Assembly (NCBI GenBank): GCA_950022295.1
Contig: OX465600.1
Location: forward strand, 302,136,031 to 302,200,030
Direction: 5' to 3'
DNA from: Bromus sterilis
Lineage: Eukaryota; Streptophyta; Magnoliopsida; Poales; Poaceae
Length of the DNA stretch: 64,000 nt
The notes under the pieces were generated by a model that worked only from the letters and a program-made list of their open reading frames with translations, was not told where the DNA came from and searched no databases. The translations under genes and the position numbers were made by a program. This document shows, piece after piece, positions 1 through 10,884 of the stretch. Numbering within the stretch: the stretch's first letter is position 1; each line of letters begins with the position of its first letter.

Positions 1-94
1 CCAAATCATAAAGTTACATATTATGTAGTGTCCTCGAGTTGCCTAAGTCCCTCTAAAATCATCTTCAATGAGCTCCTTTGTGGTGATTCGCCGG

Positions 95-122
95 GCGCAG
101 CGAAGCGCGCCAACCCATCTAA
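95..122 (+). mobile_element. Helitron 3' terminus (CTAA type)
   Basis: A GC-rich hairpin (CGGGCGC paired imperfectly with GCGCG) is followed by CCATCTAA and a host T. This is the canonical Helitron 3' end: short stem-loop, then CTRR, inserted between A and T. The sequence right after it resembles an alpha module again (CTATAAAA, then GTTGTCTAG). The 5' end is not identified and may lie outside the window. The same end is repeated in the second duplication copy. Confidence 0.6.
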
Positions 123-589
123 TACTATAAAAATTGGTGTTGTCTAGCTGCATCGTCGCAGCTTTGAGGTCAAAAGGCCAATGTAACACTTCTTCTTCAG
201 TACATCCCCTAAAATAAATAAGCGGATGAGATTTCTCCATATATCTTCATAATAAAAAGTAGGATGATTTTTTTAGAAATACGCTTTCTGTACACAACCG
301 AACATAATTTATTTTCAATCTATTTACGAATGCAATGAACGGTGAGCTGCAATTTAAATAGGCAAAAAAATTGGTGTACCAACAGGAACGAAGCAACAAC
401 CTCCCGTACTAATCTTAATGGGAAGTTCAACTGGAGTACTCCACTTATTCAATTACGAAACAACTTACATTGTACTTAGAGCAACTTTAGCAGAACCACT
501 ATAAATGCTTGCAGTTCTCCATACCAACTTTAGCAACACCAAATACTGAAGCCACAGTTCTCCATACCACTCGCATCTAAGCTCGGGCT

Positions 590-1300
590 TAGATATGAAT
601 TTTCACTATGATATTGTGTCTTGTTATATTTGATTTGAAAGAACAGCTCTTGGTATGGAAGTTGATGATCATGTTGTTGTTAGGGTATTTCTTTTTGGTG
701 TAGTCTAGAAGTTCAGCATAGTTTTCCCTTATGTTATCAACAACAAAAATGAACAGTGGTGATATGTACTTTAGATCATGCTTGGTGAGTGATGCAATTG
801 AATCATTGAGTGTAATTACAAACTGAAGGGTGTGAAGTACCTATTAAATGCAAATTGAATCCTGCACATGACATCAAAACAAATATTTTTCAGCTCTAAG
901 CATTGATGTCATGACCACATGATAGTTTATTGCGTGATGTTATCTTTACTTAACTTGCATTTTCTCTCGAAGGATGGAAATTAGTGATTAGCCATTGCTT
1001 TTCATGAACTCTGTACTATAAAATTGTGTTTTGTCTAGGGGCATCACCGTGACGTGGAGGTAAAAAGGCCAATGAATTTGTAAGGTTTTGAAATCAAAAT
1101 GCTAAGTGAATACATTGCTTGCTTAAATCTCTCCTGGCCACTGACCTACCCGAGGTCCAAGCTTTTACTTACGATCTACCAGGTGTATTGAGTTTATATC
1201 ACTATCTAACATTCAAGTCCCTTATAAGAGAGCAAGATTTCACCAAGCAAAAGAAGAATATCTCATCCTTCATTAATTTAAATACCAAGACAACCTGGGT
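590..1300 (+). repeat. Alpha module 1 (TATA-containing low-copy repeat)
   Basis: First well-preserved alpha module. Landmarks in order: TTTCACTATGATAT, GGTATGGAAGTTGATG, GATATGTACTTTAGATCATG, TTACAAACTGAAGGG, GCATTGATGTCATG, GCTAAGTGAATACATTGC, then TATAAG at 1223-1228 followed by AGAGCAAGATTTC. The same order recurs at 35.6 and 38.1 kb. The module has no long open frame and looks like promoter plus 5' leader rather than coding DNA. The assignment as a promoter is inference from the conserved TATA-like core. Confidence 0.7.
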
Positions 1301-1415
1301 GCTACTGCCCTACCCCACCGCTGAGGCATCCTAGAACTGCACAAGGGACCCCGGTGGTTCGTCCAGTTAGAGACCGATACGACCACCCATCGGAGACGGA
1401 TGCGAGTCGTCTCCG

Positions 1416-1688
1416 ATGGAAGAACATCAAGGTGATCCGGTTGGCCATGAGCAATCAGAGCACGAGGCTGCGACGACGGTGATGACAAAGGAGAGGGTAG
1501 CTCAGCACGCCAAGGAGCAGGAGCGCCTTCCCTGGAGCCTGACGGACAAGGGGAAGGGTTGCAACTCCTCCTTTGCCGCCGCCGGATCCGACGATGATGC
1601 GGATGTTCCTCCGGTAGCCGATACGTACACGAGGGGGTACAACTGCACCGACGACCACAAAAGAAAGGGTCTGTCAAGGAAGTATTGA
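1416..1688 (+). other. Unidentified 90-codon open frame after alpha module 1
   Basis: An ATG-initiated frame of 90 codons lies about 190 bp downstream of the TATA-like core of alpha module 1, in a locally GC-rich stretch (1330-1680). The product would be hydrophilic, acidic in the middle (GSDDDADV) and basic at the end (KRKGLSRKY). I recognise no domain. Long frames also exist on the opposite strand, which weakens the coding case. It may be a terminal exon of a decayed gene served by the module, or part of an unidentified TE. An identical copy lies at 23745-24017. Confidence 0.2.
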
Positions 1689-1959
1689 TTTCCTCTGCAC
1701 TTCTCCGTTCTATATCATCTAGCTATGTTTAGCATTGTTCGAAATGAACTTGCTTATTTTGTGTCAGATGATTGTAAGGTTCTATTGTTCAGCGATAACT
1801 TATCGTTTGTTGATCTACATAGTTTCTTTGCATGGTTTGCATATTGATATGAGGTACATGGTTGTAGCAGCGACCAAATGTGGGCTGCCCGATCAGAGCC
1901 TAGTCGCGTCCGCAGACATTTGAGGGGCACAATTAGATGCTCGCGGGTGTAGATGCTCT

Positions 1960-2333
1960 AAGTCGCTAAAGATTAATACCACAAGAAGTCACTAAAGATT
2001 ATTGTATACGATATGATGTATAGTTATTTGACTTTTGAAAAGAGTTTTGTTATGGAAGTTGATGCTCATGTTGTCGTTAGGCTTTCCTCATATTTTGTAT
2101 GGAAATTCCGGAAATATCAAACGGCTCACGGAAGCATATGCACCCACTAACTAGTAAAAGCAAAACACAACGCAAAAAAAATAAAAAACATTATTTTTTG
2201 TGAAATGCAATATGCTCATGGCAAGAATGCAAAATTTCAGGGTATTTGGACATTTGAGGAATTCATGGCAAGAAACATGATTTTTTTTAATGAATAGTGC
2301 AGTTTTTAAAAGGTTCTCACATTCCCAAAATTT
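1960..2333 (+). repeat. Truncated beta module, cut by the duplication breakpoint
   Basis: Beta-type landmarks (GTCGCTAAAG, GTATACGATATGATG, GTTATTTGAC, GTTGATGCTCATGTTG, AGGCTTTCCTC, TTTGTATGG) run to about 2103. A TE-like insertion with CAAACGGCTCACGG near its left edge follows. At 2333 the sequence switches abruptly. The full-length version of this module and insertion is at 24290-25468. Confidence 0.6.
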
Positions 2334-2398
2334 TGTAGATGTTGGAGAAGTCGATGATGCGGATCATCTTGCCGCACCGTGCCTCGGCGGCGTACTGA
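2334..2398. other. 65 bp unrelated segment at the duplication junction
   Basis: Between the duplication breakpoint and the start of the next beta module lies about 65 bp of unrelated GC-rich sequence. Its reverse strand reads open throughout, including GKMIRIIDFSNIY, so it resembles a captured coding fragment. I do not know the source gene. Short foreign segments like this are typical of filler DNA at repaired double-strand breaks. Confidence 0.4.
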
Positions 2399-3596
2399 TT
2401 TGTCTTAATGCTGATGCTCATGTTAATTCTAGTTAACTGATTTAATGCTGATGCTCATGTTAATTCCAGTTAACTGATTTCTAAAAATAGTTTGTTAAGG
2501 ATGCTCATGTTGTTGGGCTTTCCTCTAGTTTCGTATGGAAGTTCCATATTGTTTGCTCTTGTTTTTCTCTGACTAAAATCATCTCTGTGAATGGGAACTC
2601 ATATCTACAAACAAGTAGCCATGAACAGTCTAAATGTGAATGGAATCCTTCATGTGACACCAACTTGAAAAATTTGTGCTTCGAGCAGCGATGCGAACAC
2701 CACTGGTAGTTTACTAGGTGATGTCCGTTTTACTTTGCTCGCTTTCGTTTCATTGAAGAAGTAAGGTTAACAATTGTCCTTTGTTCTTCGTGAAGTTTAT
2801 ATTAATAAATTGTTTGTTTGCCTAGGTGCATCGTCTTGATGTAGAGAGAAGATCAATCAAATTTTACTTTCCTTTTCAAAAAGAAAAGGGTAGTAAATGG
2901 ATTGATTGGTTAAAGCTCTCATTGCATCCAATCAACCCGAGGACCAAGCTCATTATAAAGGGATACTTGACTAGTGATCCAATGGAGAACCATGAAGCTC
3001 ATATCACTGTCCACCACACAAGTCTCTTATAAAGAGCAACACTTCTCTAAGAAAAAGAAGTATTATTTGTCATTTTATTTCCCTATCTTAGAATTATCCA
3101 ATTTCAAATGTCCATTTCTTTTTGTTATGTCTCTACATGCTAGGGATTTGAATTTGTAGGTCTAGGCATAGAAGACATCGGGAATTAAGAATGAATCACT
3201 ATTGTAGATTAACTCTATGGCAGTGGTCCTCTACGTACGTCCACTTTCCCACACTAGTGGTGTACTTCCGCTGATGAGTGCATGGATGCGCGTTAGCCGC
3301 GATAGAGGCAAGCCAAGGGATCCTTCAATGTCTGCATATGTCTTTTTTGTTCATTCTGTTGATGGTTTCTCCCTGATAAAGGAAAATTACATTCCGCCTA
3401 TGAGAAGAGATTCCATTACGTTGGCGGACATGTGAAGATCTTTGGTTAGCAACGTGATCGGCTACACTAGCATTTCTTCCTCTTTGCCTGCTGACTGCCA
3501 TTAGGCCCACTGGCTGGTGAGCTTGATTGATCGGGTTAATTAAATTGTACCACTGTTAAGATTTTGTTACAAAATTCCCTTCAACAAATTAATATA
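2399..3596 (+). repeat. Beta module 2, most complete copy at the left
   Basis: Landmarks: GATGCTCATGTTAATTC (repeated twice in tandem at the start), GTATGGAAGTTCC, CACTGGTAGTTTACTAGG, GCATCGTCTTGATG, GTAGTAAATGGATTGATTG, TATAAA at 3028-3033 followed by GAGCAACACTTCTC, GCATAGAAGACATCGG, AATGAATCACTATTGTAG, GTGGTGTACTTCCGCTGATG. It ends near CAAAATTCCCTTCAA at about 3580. Alpha and beta modules share the same order of elements (TATAA core, leader, CATAGAAGGCATC) and are diverged relatives. No convincing coding frame. Confidence 0.7.
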
Positions 3597-3710
3597 CGAC
3601 ACGAGAGGGGAGCCCCCAGATCGCATCGCCAGCCGCCCCCCTCACCTCCTACTGCACCTCGCCGTTGCCGAAGGACGCCGCTGGGAAAAACCTTTGTCTC
3701 GGCTGGTGGC
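3597..3710. other. Left part of an unidentified GC-rich element, split by a gypsy insertion
   Basis: GC-rich sequence rich in CCGCCCCC and GCCGTTGCC that differs sharply from the AT-rich module before it. It continues at 10885 after the gypsy element; the two halves are joined by the GTGGC target duplication. I could not name the element. It may be the GC-rich 5' part of a retroelement or a gene fragment. Confidence 0.4.
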
Positions 3711-5349
3711 TGATACGTCCCAAACGTATCTATAATTTCTGCTTGCTCCATGCATGTTTTGTTTGACTTTGCCATGTTTTGCTTGAACTTTCATACACTT
3801 TTGAACCTATTTGGACTAACCTATTAACTCAGTGCACCCAGTTGCCAGTTTCTGTTTTTTGCTGTTTTTGTATTTCAGGTTTTCCGGCCATTAAAAGTGC
3901 TCCAAAAATTCCGGAAAATATATAAAAAATCAGCGCAACAGAAGCTTCCGGAATCACCAATAGAGGGAAGGGGGGCCACCACCAGGCAGCCAGGAGGGCA
4001 GGTGGCGCGGCCCCAACCTAGGCCGCGCCAGGGACCCTCCTGACTGCCTCGTGGGTCCCCTCGATGCCCCCCTTCGCCTATATTTACCCCTCGGGGTGGA
4101 AACCCCTAATATCGATCTCTTTCTCGCGAACTCCCCTCTGTACCGCCGCCGCCGCCGTTTCAAGATCGGGGCTGCCTGGAGAAGCTGCCCCGACACCCTG
4201 CCGAAAGGAGGAACCCCCTCTGGGAGACCATCCATAGCCATGGACGCCTCCCGGATGTACCGTGAGTAGCCCCCCTTGGAACATGGGTCCGTGACCAATA
4301 GCTATGTGATGAATCTCTCCCCCTTTTGTGCTTCCACTTTCGAGTTCTCGTGAGCTGCCTCACATGATCGAGGCATCTATATAATTTCTGCTGTTGCTAT
4401 GCTGAGTTTGTTGGGATCTGATGGATTATGAGACTATGTTCAGATTGTGATGAGTAATATATTTGGTTCTTCTCTTTTATATTTTGTTCTTGAGTAAATT
4501 CCTGCATGTTCTCCGTTGCGGTATTTGCTTTGGCCAAGTATTTTATTTGCAACTCCAAGAGAGAGCGTTATGATCGATTGTGGGTTCAGCCCCTTGATGT
4601 CTAGCTTGAGTGACAGAAACATGAGACTAGGGGATGTGTTGTTGCCACCAGGAATAAAACAACGGTGCTTGTACCTGCGGGTGCAAGGATTTTTTACTTT
4701 ACGCAAAGTTCTTTTAATGCAGTTGTCTGTTGCTTTGAGTTTACACTTTGGGTGGGATTCGCAACTTAATACCAGCGAGATGTTCTGGATAGATATCTCA
4801 AGGTGGATGATTCGTAGTAGATGCATATGGATTTCGATTTACTTACCTTGGCGTACTGCCCATTGCTTTTGAGCCCTTCCTTTCTTTGCAGCATAGTTAG
4901 CATTGCGGTGCCTTCATAATCCTGTCAATTTCCCAACTGTGATTTATTTACCTCGCTAGCACTTTTATCGTCTTTTGGGAGAGAGACATGACTAGTGAAA
5001 ATCACAGGACCCCGGTCCATCTTCACATTATTGTTCACACCCTCAATTTACTTTCAGCTTTTACTTTCCTTTGCACCTTTTATCTCTTGTGTTGATCCTT
5101 TGTAAACGACAAGGCCGGAGGAATTGACAACTCCTCTGTACTCGTTTTGAGCAAAGTTATTTGTTGCTGCGTGCTGGTCCACGACAACACTCTAGTCAGG
5201 AAGCAATTTCTGGCGACGTTGCCACCTACTTGTATCTCCTGAGTCCTACTGCTTCGATAACCTTGGTATCTTCACCGAGGGAAACTTGTTGCTGCACTGC
5301 ATCTCAAACCTTCCACTTGGGGTAACCAACGAGGGGCGAGAAGCCATCA
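3711..5349 (+). repeat. 5' LTR of the gypsy element
   Basis: Starts TGATACGTCC and ends AGCCATCA. It contains GC-rich inner blocks (GGTGGCGCGGCCCC near 4000, CCGCCGCCGCCG near 4143), typical of this Triticeae LTR group. Open frames within it on both strands also occur in the other LTR copies and are not genes. Confidence 0.95.
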
Positions 5350-5359
5350 AGCAAATTTC

Positions 5360-5377
5360 TGGCGCCGTTGCCGGGGA
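5360..5377 (+). promoter_or_regulatory. Primer binding site, tRNA-Asp type
   Basis: TGGCGCCGTTGCCGGGGA, ten bases after the LTR end, is complementary to the 3' end of plant tRNA-Asp (the T-arm side plus CCA). It primes minus-strand DNA synthesis. Confidence 0.9.
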
Positions 5378-5518
5378 CTCAAGTCTACAAGATAGGGGAG
5401 TTGCACACTATCTTTTACCTTTGCTTTTTAGTCTTGTTAGTTTACCTTTCAGTTTTTACTTTTGTGTCCTTAATCAAAAATACCAAAAACACATGTTATC
5501 TTGTCAGTAGTTATCACT

Positions 5519-6322
5519 ATGGCTGGTCCTTTTGCCTTTGGTGAGGCAGAAGTGCTTATCTTTACTCAAAGAGGTGGTGAAAGTTTGAAAGATACTTGGT
5601 ATAGAATTAATGATTCTCAAAAGAGAGCCACCAAGAAGCAATCCACTACTATCCTGCTTAGAAATTCTTATGTTGGGATTACTTCTTGGAATAGGTTTCT
5701 TTTAGACACCGCTATCAATGGGAACTTCATAGAGGCCCCAGTTTGGGAAGCCCTTAATGTTATTGAAAATCTTGTTGGAAGTCTCCCCATTTTTAGTATT
5801 AAGGAGGACATTACTTTAGCTCACATTATGAGAAAACTTGAAAAAATAGAGCTAGAGATGCCAAGTATCGATAGGGTGAATGAGTTGGATCGTAAGATTC
5901 AAGGGAATTTGAATAGGCTAGATAATTCGATGCAGAAAATTGTCAAAACTTTGGAGACTATCAAATCCCTTGATGAAAAGTCTTCTAGGATAGAAAAGAT
6001 TGAGGAAGTCATTGAAACTTTAGGAACTACCATTTCCTCAATCAAAACAAAAAAGGATGAAACTCGAGCAAAGAAGGAACCTAAGTCCGTTTACGTACCC
6101 AAGGTTCCCCGAGCTAAAGCTAGCACGCCCAGTGCCAAGAGAGTTGAAACGGTGAAAACTTTGGAGGAGACACCTATCTTTAAATTTAATGAAACTCCAA
6201 TTGATTTCCCTCCTTTTGATTTTATTCCAAGAAGCATTTTCATTCGTCCTTTATTTGAGAAACCATTAAGACTAGTTGTACTATTGAAGAGCTTTTTGAT
6301 GATCATGATGATGGTTCAATAG
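5519..6322 (+). CDS. Gag-like protein of the non-autonomous gypsy element
   Basis: A 267-residue frame. I start at the ATG giving MAGPFAFGEAE; an in-frame ATG six codons upstream is possible. The first 100 residues resemble the N-terminal part of gypsy gag proteins of Triticeae (GESLKDTWYRI, then ITSWNRFLLDTAINGNF). Residues about 110-190 are a Leu/Ile/Lys/Glu-rich heptad-like stretch that probably forms a coiled coil. The remainder is basic and Pro/Lys-rich. No CCHC knuckle and no protease follow. The last residues read through an ATG-rich repeat, suggesting the frame is truncated relative to a full gag. It would act in particle assembly in the cytoplasm. Confidence 0.7.
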   Translation: MAGPFAFGEAEVLIFTQRGGESLKDTWYRINDSQKRATKKQSTTILLRNSYVGITSWNRFLLDTAINGNFIEAPVWEALNVIENLVGSLPIFSIKEDITLAHIMRKLEKIELEMPSIDRVNELDRKIQGNLNRLDNSMQKIVKTLETIKSLDEKSSRIEKIEEVIETLGTTISSIKTKKDETRAKKEPKSVYVPKVPRAKASTPSAKRVETVKTLEETPIFKFNETPIDFPPFDFIPRSIFIRPLFEKPLRLVVLLKSFLMIMMMVQ

Positions 6323-9239
6323 ATGCAACTTGATCTTCTGCTTTAAGCCAAGCTAACGGCTCTAAAGAAGCGCTTTCGAGAGGCAGCCCGCAACGAATTT
6401 AGGTTTCTTTTTTTGCTTTTCTTCTGTTCTTAGTGGTCTTGATGATTGTTACTACTGTAGCAACATCATTGTATCTTTACTTTTCAAGCTTTGTGCCAAG
6501 TATAGCCTCATACGACAAGGGAAGTAAAAGTTGTGACATGCTGTCCAGAAAACAGATTCTGTCCTCGTGACTAGAAAAATCATGGAAAAATCCCAGTTCA
6601 TCTTTTTGAGCTGAATTTTTTACACAGCGTGCTCTATACAATTACAAAACTTTCGTATTTTCTGAGTTTTTTTATTTGAGTTGCATAAGTATCCCTAAAA
6701 AATTCTTTACTACCTACTGTTCTGTTTTTCACAGATTCTGCCACGTTTTTCTCTCTTTAATTTTGCAAACCTTAAGCTTGGTTTTTATTTGCAAAAACTT
6801 TTTTGGCAATCTTGAGAAACATTAGCTCTTCAAGAATATATTTATTTTCAGTAGAGGGAAATTATTTTATTGGGGTACTAACCTCTCTAATCAGCCTACA
6901 ATGAGTTATGTATGAAGGGAGTTTTCAAGTGCGCGATGGAGGATGATGAAAGAAGATTCAGGAGTGTCAAACGCTCAAGCTTGGGGATGCCCATGTGCAC
7001 CCCCAATAAATATTCAAGGATGCTCAAGTGTCTAAGCTTGGGGATGCCCCTGATGCATCCCCTTCTTCATCAACAATCATCAGTTTGTTCCTCGTTGCAC
7101 TATATTTTTATCCCTTCATGCGTTATGTGCTTTGCTTGGAGCGTCTCGCTCTTTACTTTTCTAGGTTTGTTTTGCTTTCTTTGCTGTAGTAACAAGTTAG
7201 ACCCCAAATTAATCTTTTGTGTGGGAGAGATTCACGCTCCGCTTGAACTAGAACTCCCCATAGGATTTGCATGCTTATTCTTTTAGCTGTGAGCTGTTCT
7301 TTTTCTTTTCTTAGCTGTTGTTCTGTTTAGTTGTAGTGCTTTAGTTTTTCTAGAGATTTTCTTTTGTCTTAGGTTGAACTTTCTATAGGTTGCATGTTTT
7401 ATCTTGTTAGAGAGTTTGCCTGTTGCACCGAGTTCTGTGTCTTGACTGCAAGTGGGTAGTTAAAGTTGCTATTCTCTTTGTAGTAGTAACTTGCAATAGT
7501 TTGGAGGTATTGACTAAAGTAATGTTTGAACTTATGGTGTCAAGAGCTCTTGCCTATTAGTGATAGATGTCGTATTTTGGGCAATCCGTGTGTTTTTCGA
7601 AAACCAAAAAACCCCTGTTGAGAACTCTAGCTACTAGATGGATCACTAACCTCTGGAGGGTTCGAATATTAGAGTACACTCACGTACCATGAGTCGAGGA
7701 TGTGCAAGGATAACCAAACCCCCATACACTCCTCCTCGGGGTACCTGTCTCTTTGTGAACCTCCTGATTAGATTGAGAGTTACCGATAATAAGTGCATGA
7801 GTTCTTCGGACTAATGTGAGTATTCGAAAGTTGACACTTCCACCCACCTATACTTTTTCTAGCCTCTTCGGTACCGTGCATTGCCCTTTCTCACCTCGAG
7901 AGTTGGCGCATACTTCGCCGGTGCATCCAAACCCTTGGCATGATACGCTCTGTCATCATAAGCCTCCTTATATCTTTCCTCAAAACAGCCACCATACCTA
8001 CCTACAAGGCATTTCCATAGCCTTTCCGAGATACATTGCCATGCAACATACACCTTCTCATGACTTGATCTTCATGTCATACATGCTACTTGCTTGATCG
8101 ATGAGCCGCATGCTAGTTGGGCCTTGCCCTAATCATTGCTAAATGACGCGCTAGTATCATTGCATATCCTACTACCCTGGCAGAAGCATACATTTGCATC
8201 ATGATAGTTACATTTTCTTTATGTGAGTACCTTTATAAAGTGCGAAAGATCACCTATATTCTTGTAAAATATAGAGTATTGCCCCTAAAGTGAGGAAAAG
8301 ATCCCAAAGAGGACAAAATCAAAAGATCCCAAAGAGGACAAATGAGAGTTAAATAGAAAGAGCCATTGAGGCCACCAAAAAAATAAAAAAAAGAGAAAAC
8401 GAGAAAAGAAAAAAAAATAAAGAGAGAAGGGGGGCATACTACTATTCCTTTTGAGAGATTCACACTAGTACTTCATCTTCTATCCCTTGTACTCCATAGA
8501 GATCATCATCATGCATATAGCTATGTGGGGACCCTTCACACTATAGAACTTGGCTTGTATATTCCAATGATGAGCCTCCTCAAACGAGCTCTAGGTCTTC
8601 TTGAGCAAGCAAGTTAGATGCACCCCCACTAGTTCCCTTGGAGAGCTTTTAGCTCACATGTGCATCCGTTGTATGGCAATCCCTACTCCTCACATCATAT
8701 CTATCATAAGGCCTTCTATCGCCTATGATTGTCCTCATTGATGTGAGCCTTTCACACCTTTTTTTCTTCCTCCTCCACCTTCTTTCTGTTTCGCCTTTTA
8801 GGTGTCAACTTTCTTGCTCACGCTCATCCATTGCATGAGTGCTCAAAATGTCGAAAGAGAGTGGATCAATTTGACTTGTACCTGGCTAGTGGTCTAGGGA
8901 CGAGTCCAGATAAGAATCCAAAGGAGACCAAGTGTGAAACTTTAGTAGATAGTTGTTCTCAACAACCTTTTTTCTCTTTCTTCGCAGTCCCTTGCTTGCA
9001 CGCAAACACCATTTGGAGACATTCGAGTCACGAACAGCAAGAGCTCTTGCACCCTTTGTTTATTTGTTGCTTGTGTCAATGCTAATATAGACTCTTGCTT
9101 GTTAAGACTTGAATTGAATTGCATGCTTTGATTGCTTTACTTAAAAGTCCTTTTATGGTTGTGTGGCATGTCACCACAGAAATTATGCTTGTTATCATTT
9201 ACCTACTCGAGGACGAGCAGGAATTAAGCTTGGGGACGT
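6323..9239 (+). other. Non-coding 3' interior of the gypsy element
   Basis: About 2.9 kb with no supported gene. It contains repeated AAGCTTGGGGATGCCC blocks (about 6978 and 7035), which resemble the polypurine tract, and an A-rich stretch at 8380-8430. The 3' end matches the minus-strand relative at 58580-59640, so it is family structure rather than unrelated DNA. Confidence 0.7.
9226..9239 (+). promoter_or_regulatory. Polypurine tract of the gypsy element
   Basis: The purine-rich AAGCTTGGGGACG lies immediately before the 3' LTR and is the expected primer for plus-strand synthesis. Confidence 0.8.
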
Positions 9240-10879
9240 TGATACGTCCCAAACGTATCTATAATTTCTGCTTGCTCCATGCATGTTTTGTGTGACTTTG
9301 CCATGTTTTGCTTGAACTTTCATACACTTTTGAACCTATTTGGACTAAAGTATTAACTCAGTGCACCCAGTTGCCAGTTTCTGTTTTCTGCTGTTTTTGT
9401 ATTTCAGGTTTTCCGGCCATTAAAAGTGCTCCAAAAATTCCGGGAAAAATATATAAAAAATCAGCGCAAGAGAAGCTTCCGGAATCACCAAGAGAGGGAA
9501 GGGGGGACACCACCAGGCAGCCAGGAGGGCAGGTGGCGCGGCCCCACCCTGGGCCGCGCCAGGGACCCTCCTGACTGCCTCGTGGGTCCCCTCGATGCCC
9601 CCTTCGCCTATATTTACCCCTCGGGGTGGAAACCCCTAATATCGATCTCTTTCTCGCGAACTCCTCTCTGTACCGCCGCCGCCGCCGTTTCAAGATCGGG
9701 GCTGCCTGGAGAAGCTGCCCCGGCACCCTGCCGGAAGGAGGAACCCCTTCCGGGAGACCATCCATAGCCATGGACGCCTCCCGGATGTACCGTGAGTAGT
9801 CCCCCTTGGACCATGGGTCCGTGACCAGTAGCTATGTGATGAATCTCTCCCCCTTTTGTGCTTCCACTTTCGAGTCCTCGTGAGCTGCCTCACATGATCG
9901 AGGCATCTATGTAATTTCTGCTGTTGCTATGCTGAGTTTGTTGGGATCTGATGGATTATGAGACTATGTTCAGATTGTGATGAGTAATATATTTGGTTCT
10001 TCTATTTTATATTTTGTTCTTGAGTAAATTCTTGCATGTTCTCCGTTGCGGTATTTGCTTTGGCCAAGTATTTTATTTGCAACTCCAAGAGAGAGCGTTA
10101 TGCTCGATTGTGGGTTCAACCCCTTGATGTCTAGCTTGAGTGATAGAAACATGAGACTAGGGGATGTGCTGTTGCCACCAGGGATAAAATAATGGTGCTT
10201 GTACCTGCGGGTGCAAGGATTGTTTACTTTACGCAAAGTTCTTTTAATGCAGTTGTCTGTTTCTTTGAGTTTACACTTTGGGTGGGATTCACAACTTAAT
10301 ACCAGCGAGATGTTCTGGATAGATATCTCAAGGTGGATGATTCATAGTAGATGTAGATGGATTTTGGTCTACTTACCTTGGTGTACTGCCCATTGCTTTT
10401 GAGCCCTTCCTTTCTTTGCAGCATAGTTAGCATTGCGATGCCTTCATAATTCTGTCAATTGCCCAACTGTGATTTGTTTACCTCGCTAGCACTTTTATCT
10501 TCTTTTGGGAGAGAGACATCACTAGTGAAAATCACGGGACCCCGGTCCATCTTCACATTATTGTTCACACCCTCAATTTACTTTCAGCTTTTACTTTCCT
10601 TTGCACCTTTTATCTCTTGCGTTGATCCTTTGTAAACGACAAGGCCGGAGAAATTGACAACTCCTTTGTACTCGTTGGGAGCAAAGTTATTTGTTGCTGT
10701 GTGCAGGTCCACGACAACACTCTAGTCAGGAAGAAATTTCTGGCGATGTTGACACCTACTTGTACCTCCTGGGTCCTACTGGTTCGATAACCTTGGTATC
10801 TTCACCGAGGGAAACTTGCTGCTGCACTGCATCTCAAACCTTACACTTGGGGTAACCAACGAGGGGCGAGAAGCCATCA
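9240..10879 (+). repeat. 3' LTR of the gypsy element
   Basis: Collinear with 3711-5349 over its full length, with scattered substitutions (for example CTAACCTATT versus CTAAAGTATT near the start). Ends AGCCATCA and is followed by the target duplication GTGGC. Confidence 0.95.
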
Positions 10880-10884
10880 GTGGC

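Larger units (their letters stand above)
1..2333 (+). repeat. Left copy of a 2.3 kb direct duplication
   Basis: Positions 1-2333 match 22330-24662 at a constant offset of 22329 with no indel and no mismatch in any stretch I compared. All open frames in it recur unchanged in the second copy. The left edge is cut by the window start, so the true length is unknown. The right edge lies inside a TE-like insertion and is followed by unrelated sequence. The segment contains a Helitron 3' end, an alpha module, an unidentified open frame and the start of a beta module. It could be a very recent duplication, gene conversion, or an assembly duplicate. Confidence 0.95.
3711..10879 (+). mobile_element. 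Complete non-autonomous gypsy-type LTR retrotransposon
   Basis: Two LTRs of about 1.64 kb (3711-5349 and 9240-10879), both beginning TGATACGTCC and ending AGCCATCA, enclose a 3.9 kb interior. The 5 bp target duplication GTGGC is present on both sides (3706-3710, 10880-10884). A tRNA-Asp primer site follows the left LTR and a purine tract precedes the right one. The only coding region I can support is a gag-like frame. There is no protease, RT, RNase H or integrase, so it must have moved with enzymes supplied in trans. The LTRs differ by scattered substitutions and few 1 bp indels, so the insertion is old enough to have diverged. A relative lies on the minus strand at 56950. Confidence 0.95.

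Noticed and set aside
3954..4363. Arg/Gly-rich frames in the gypsy LTR, repeated at 9358-9893
   Set aside because: They occur in both LTRs of the element, overlap on both strands, and belong to the GC-rich LTR core.
6912..7286. 124-codon frame in the gypsy interior
   Set aside because: It covers repeated AAGCTTGGGGATGCCC motifs of the non-coding 3' interior, and no protein family is recognised.
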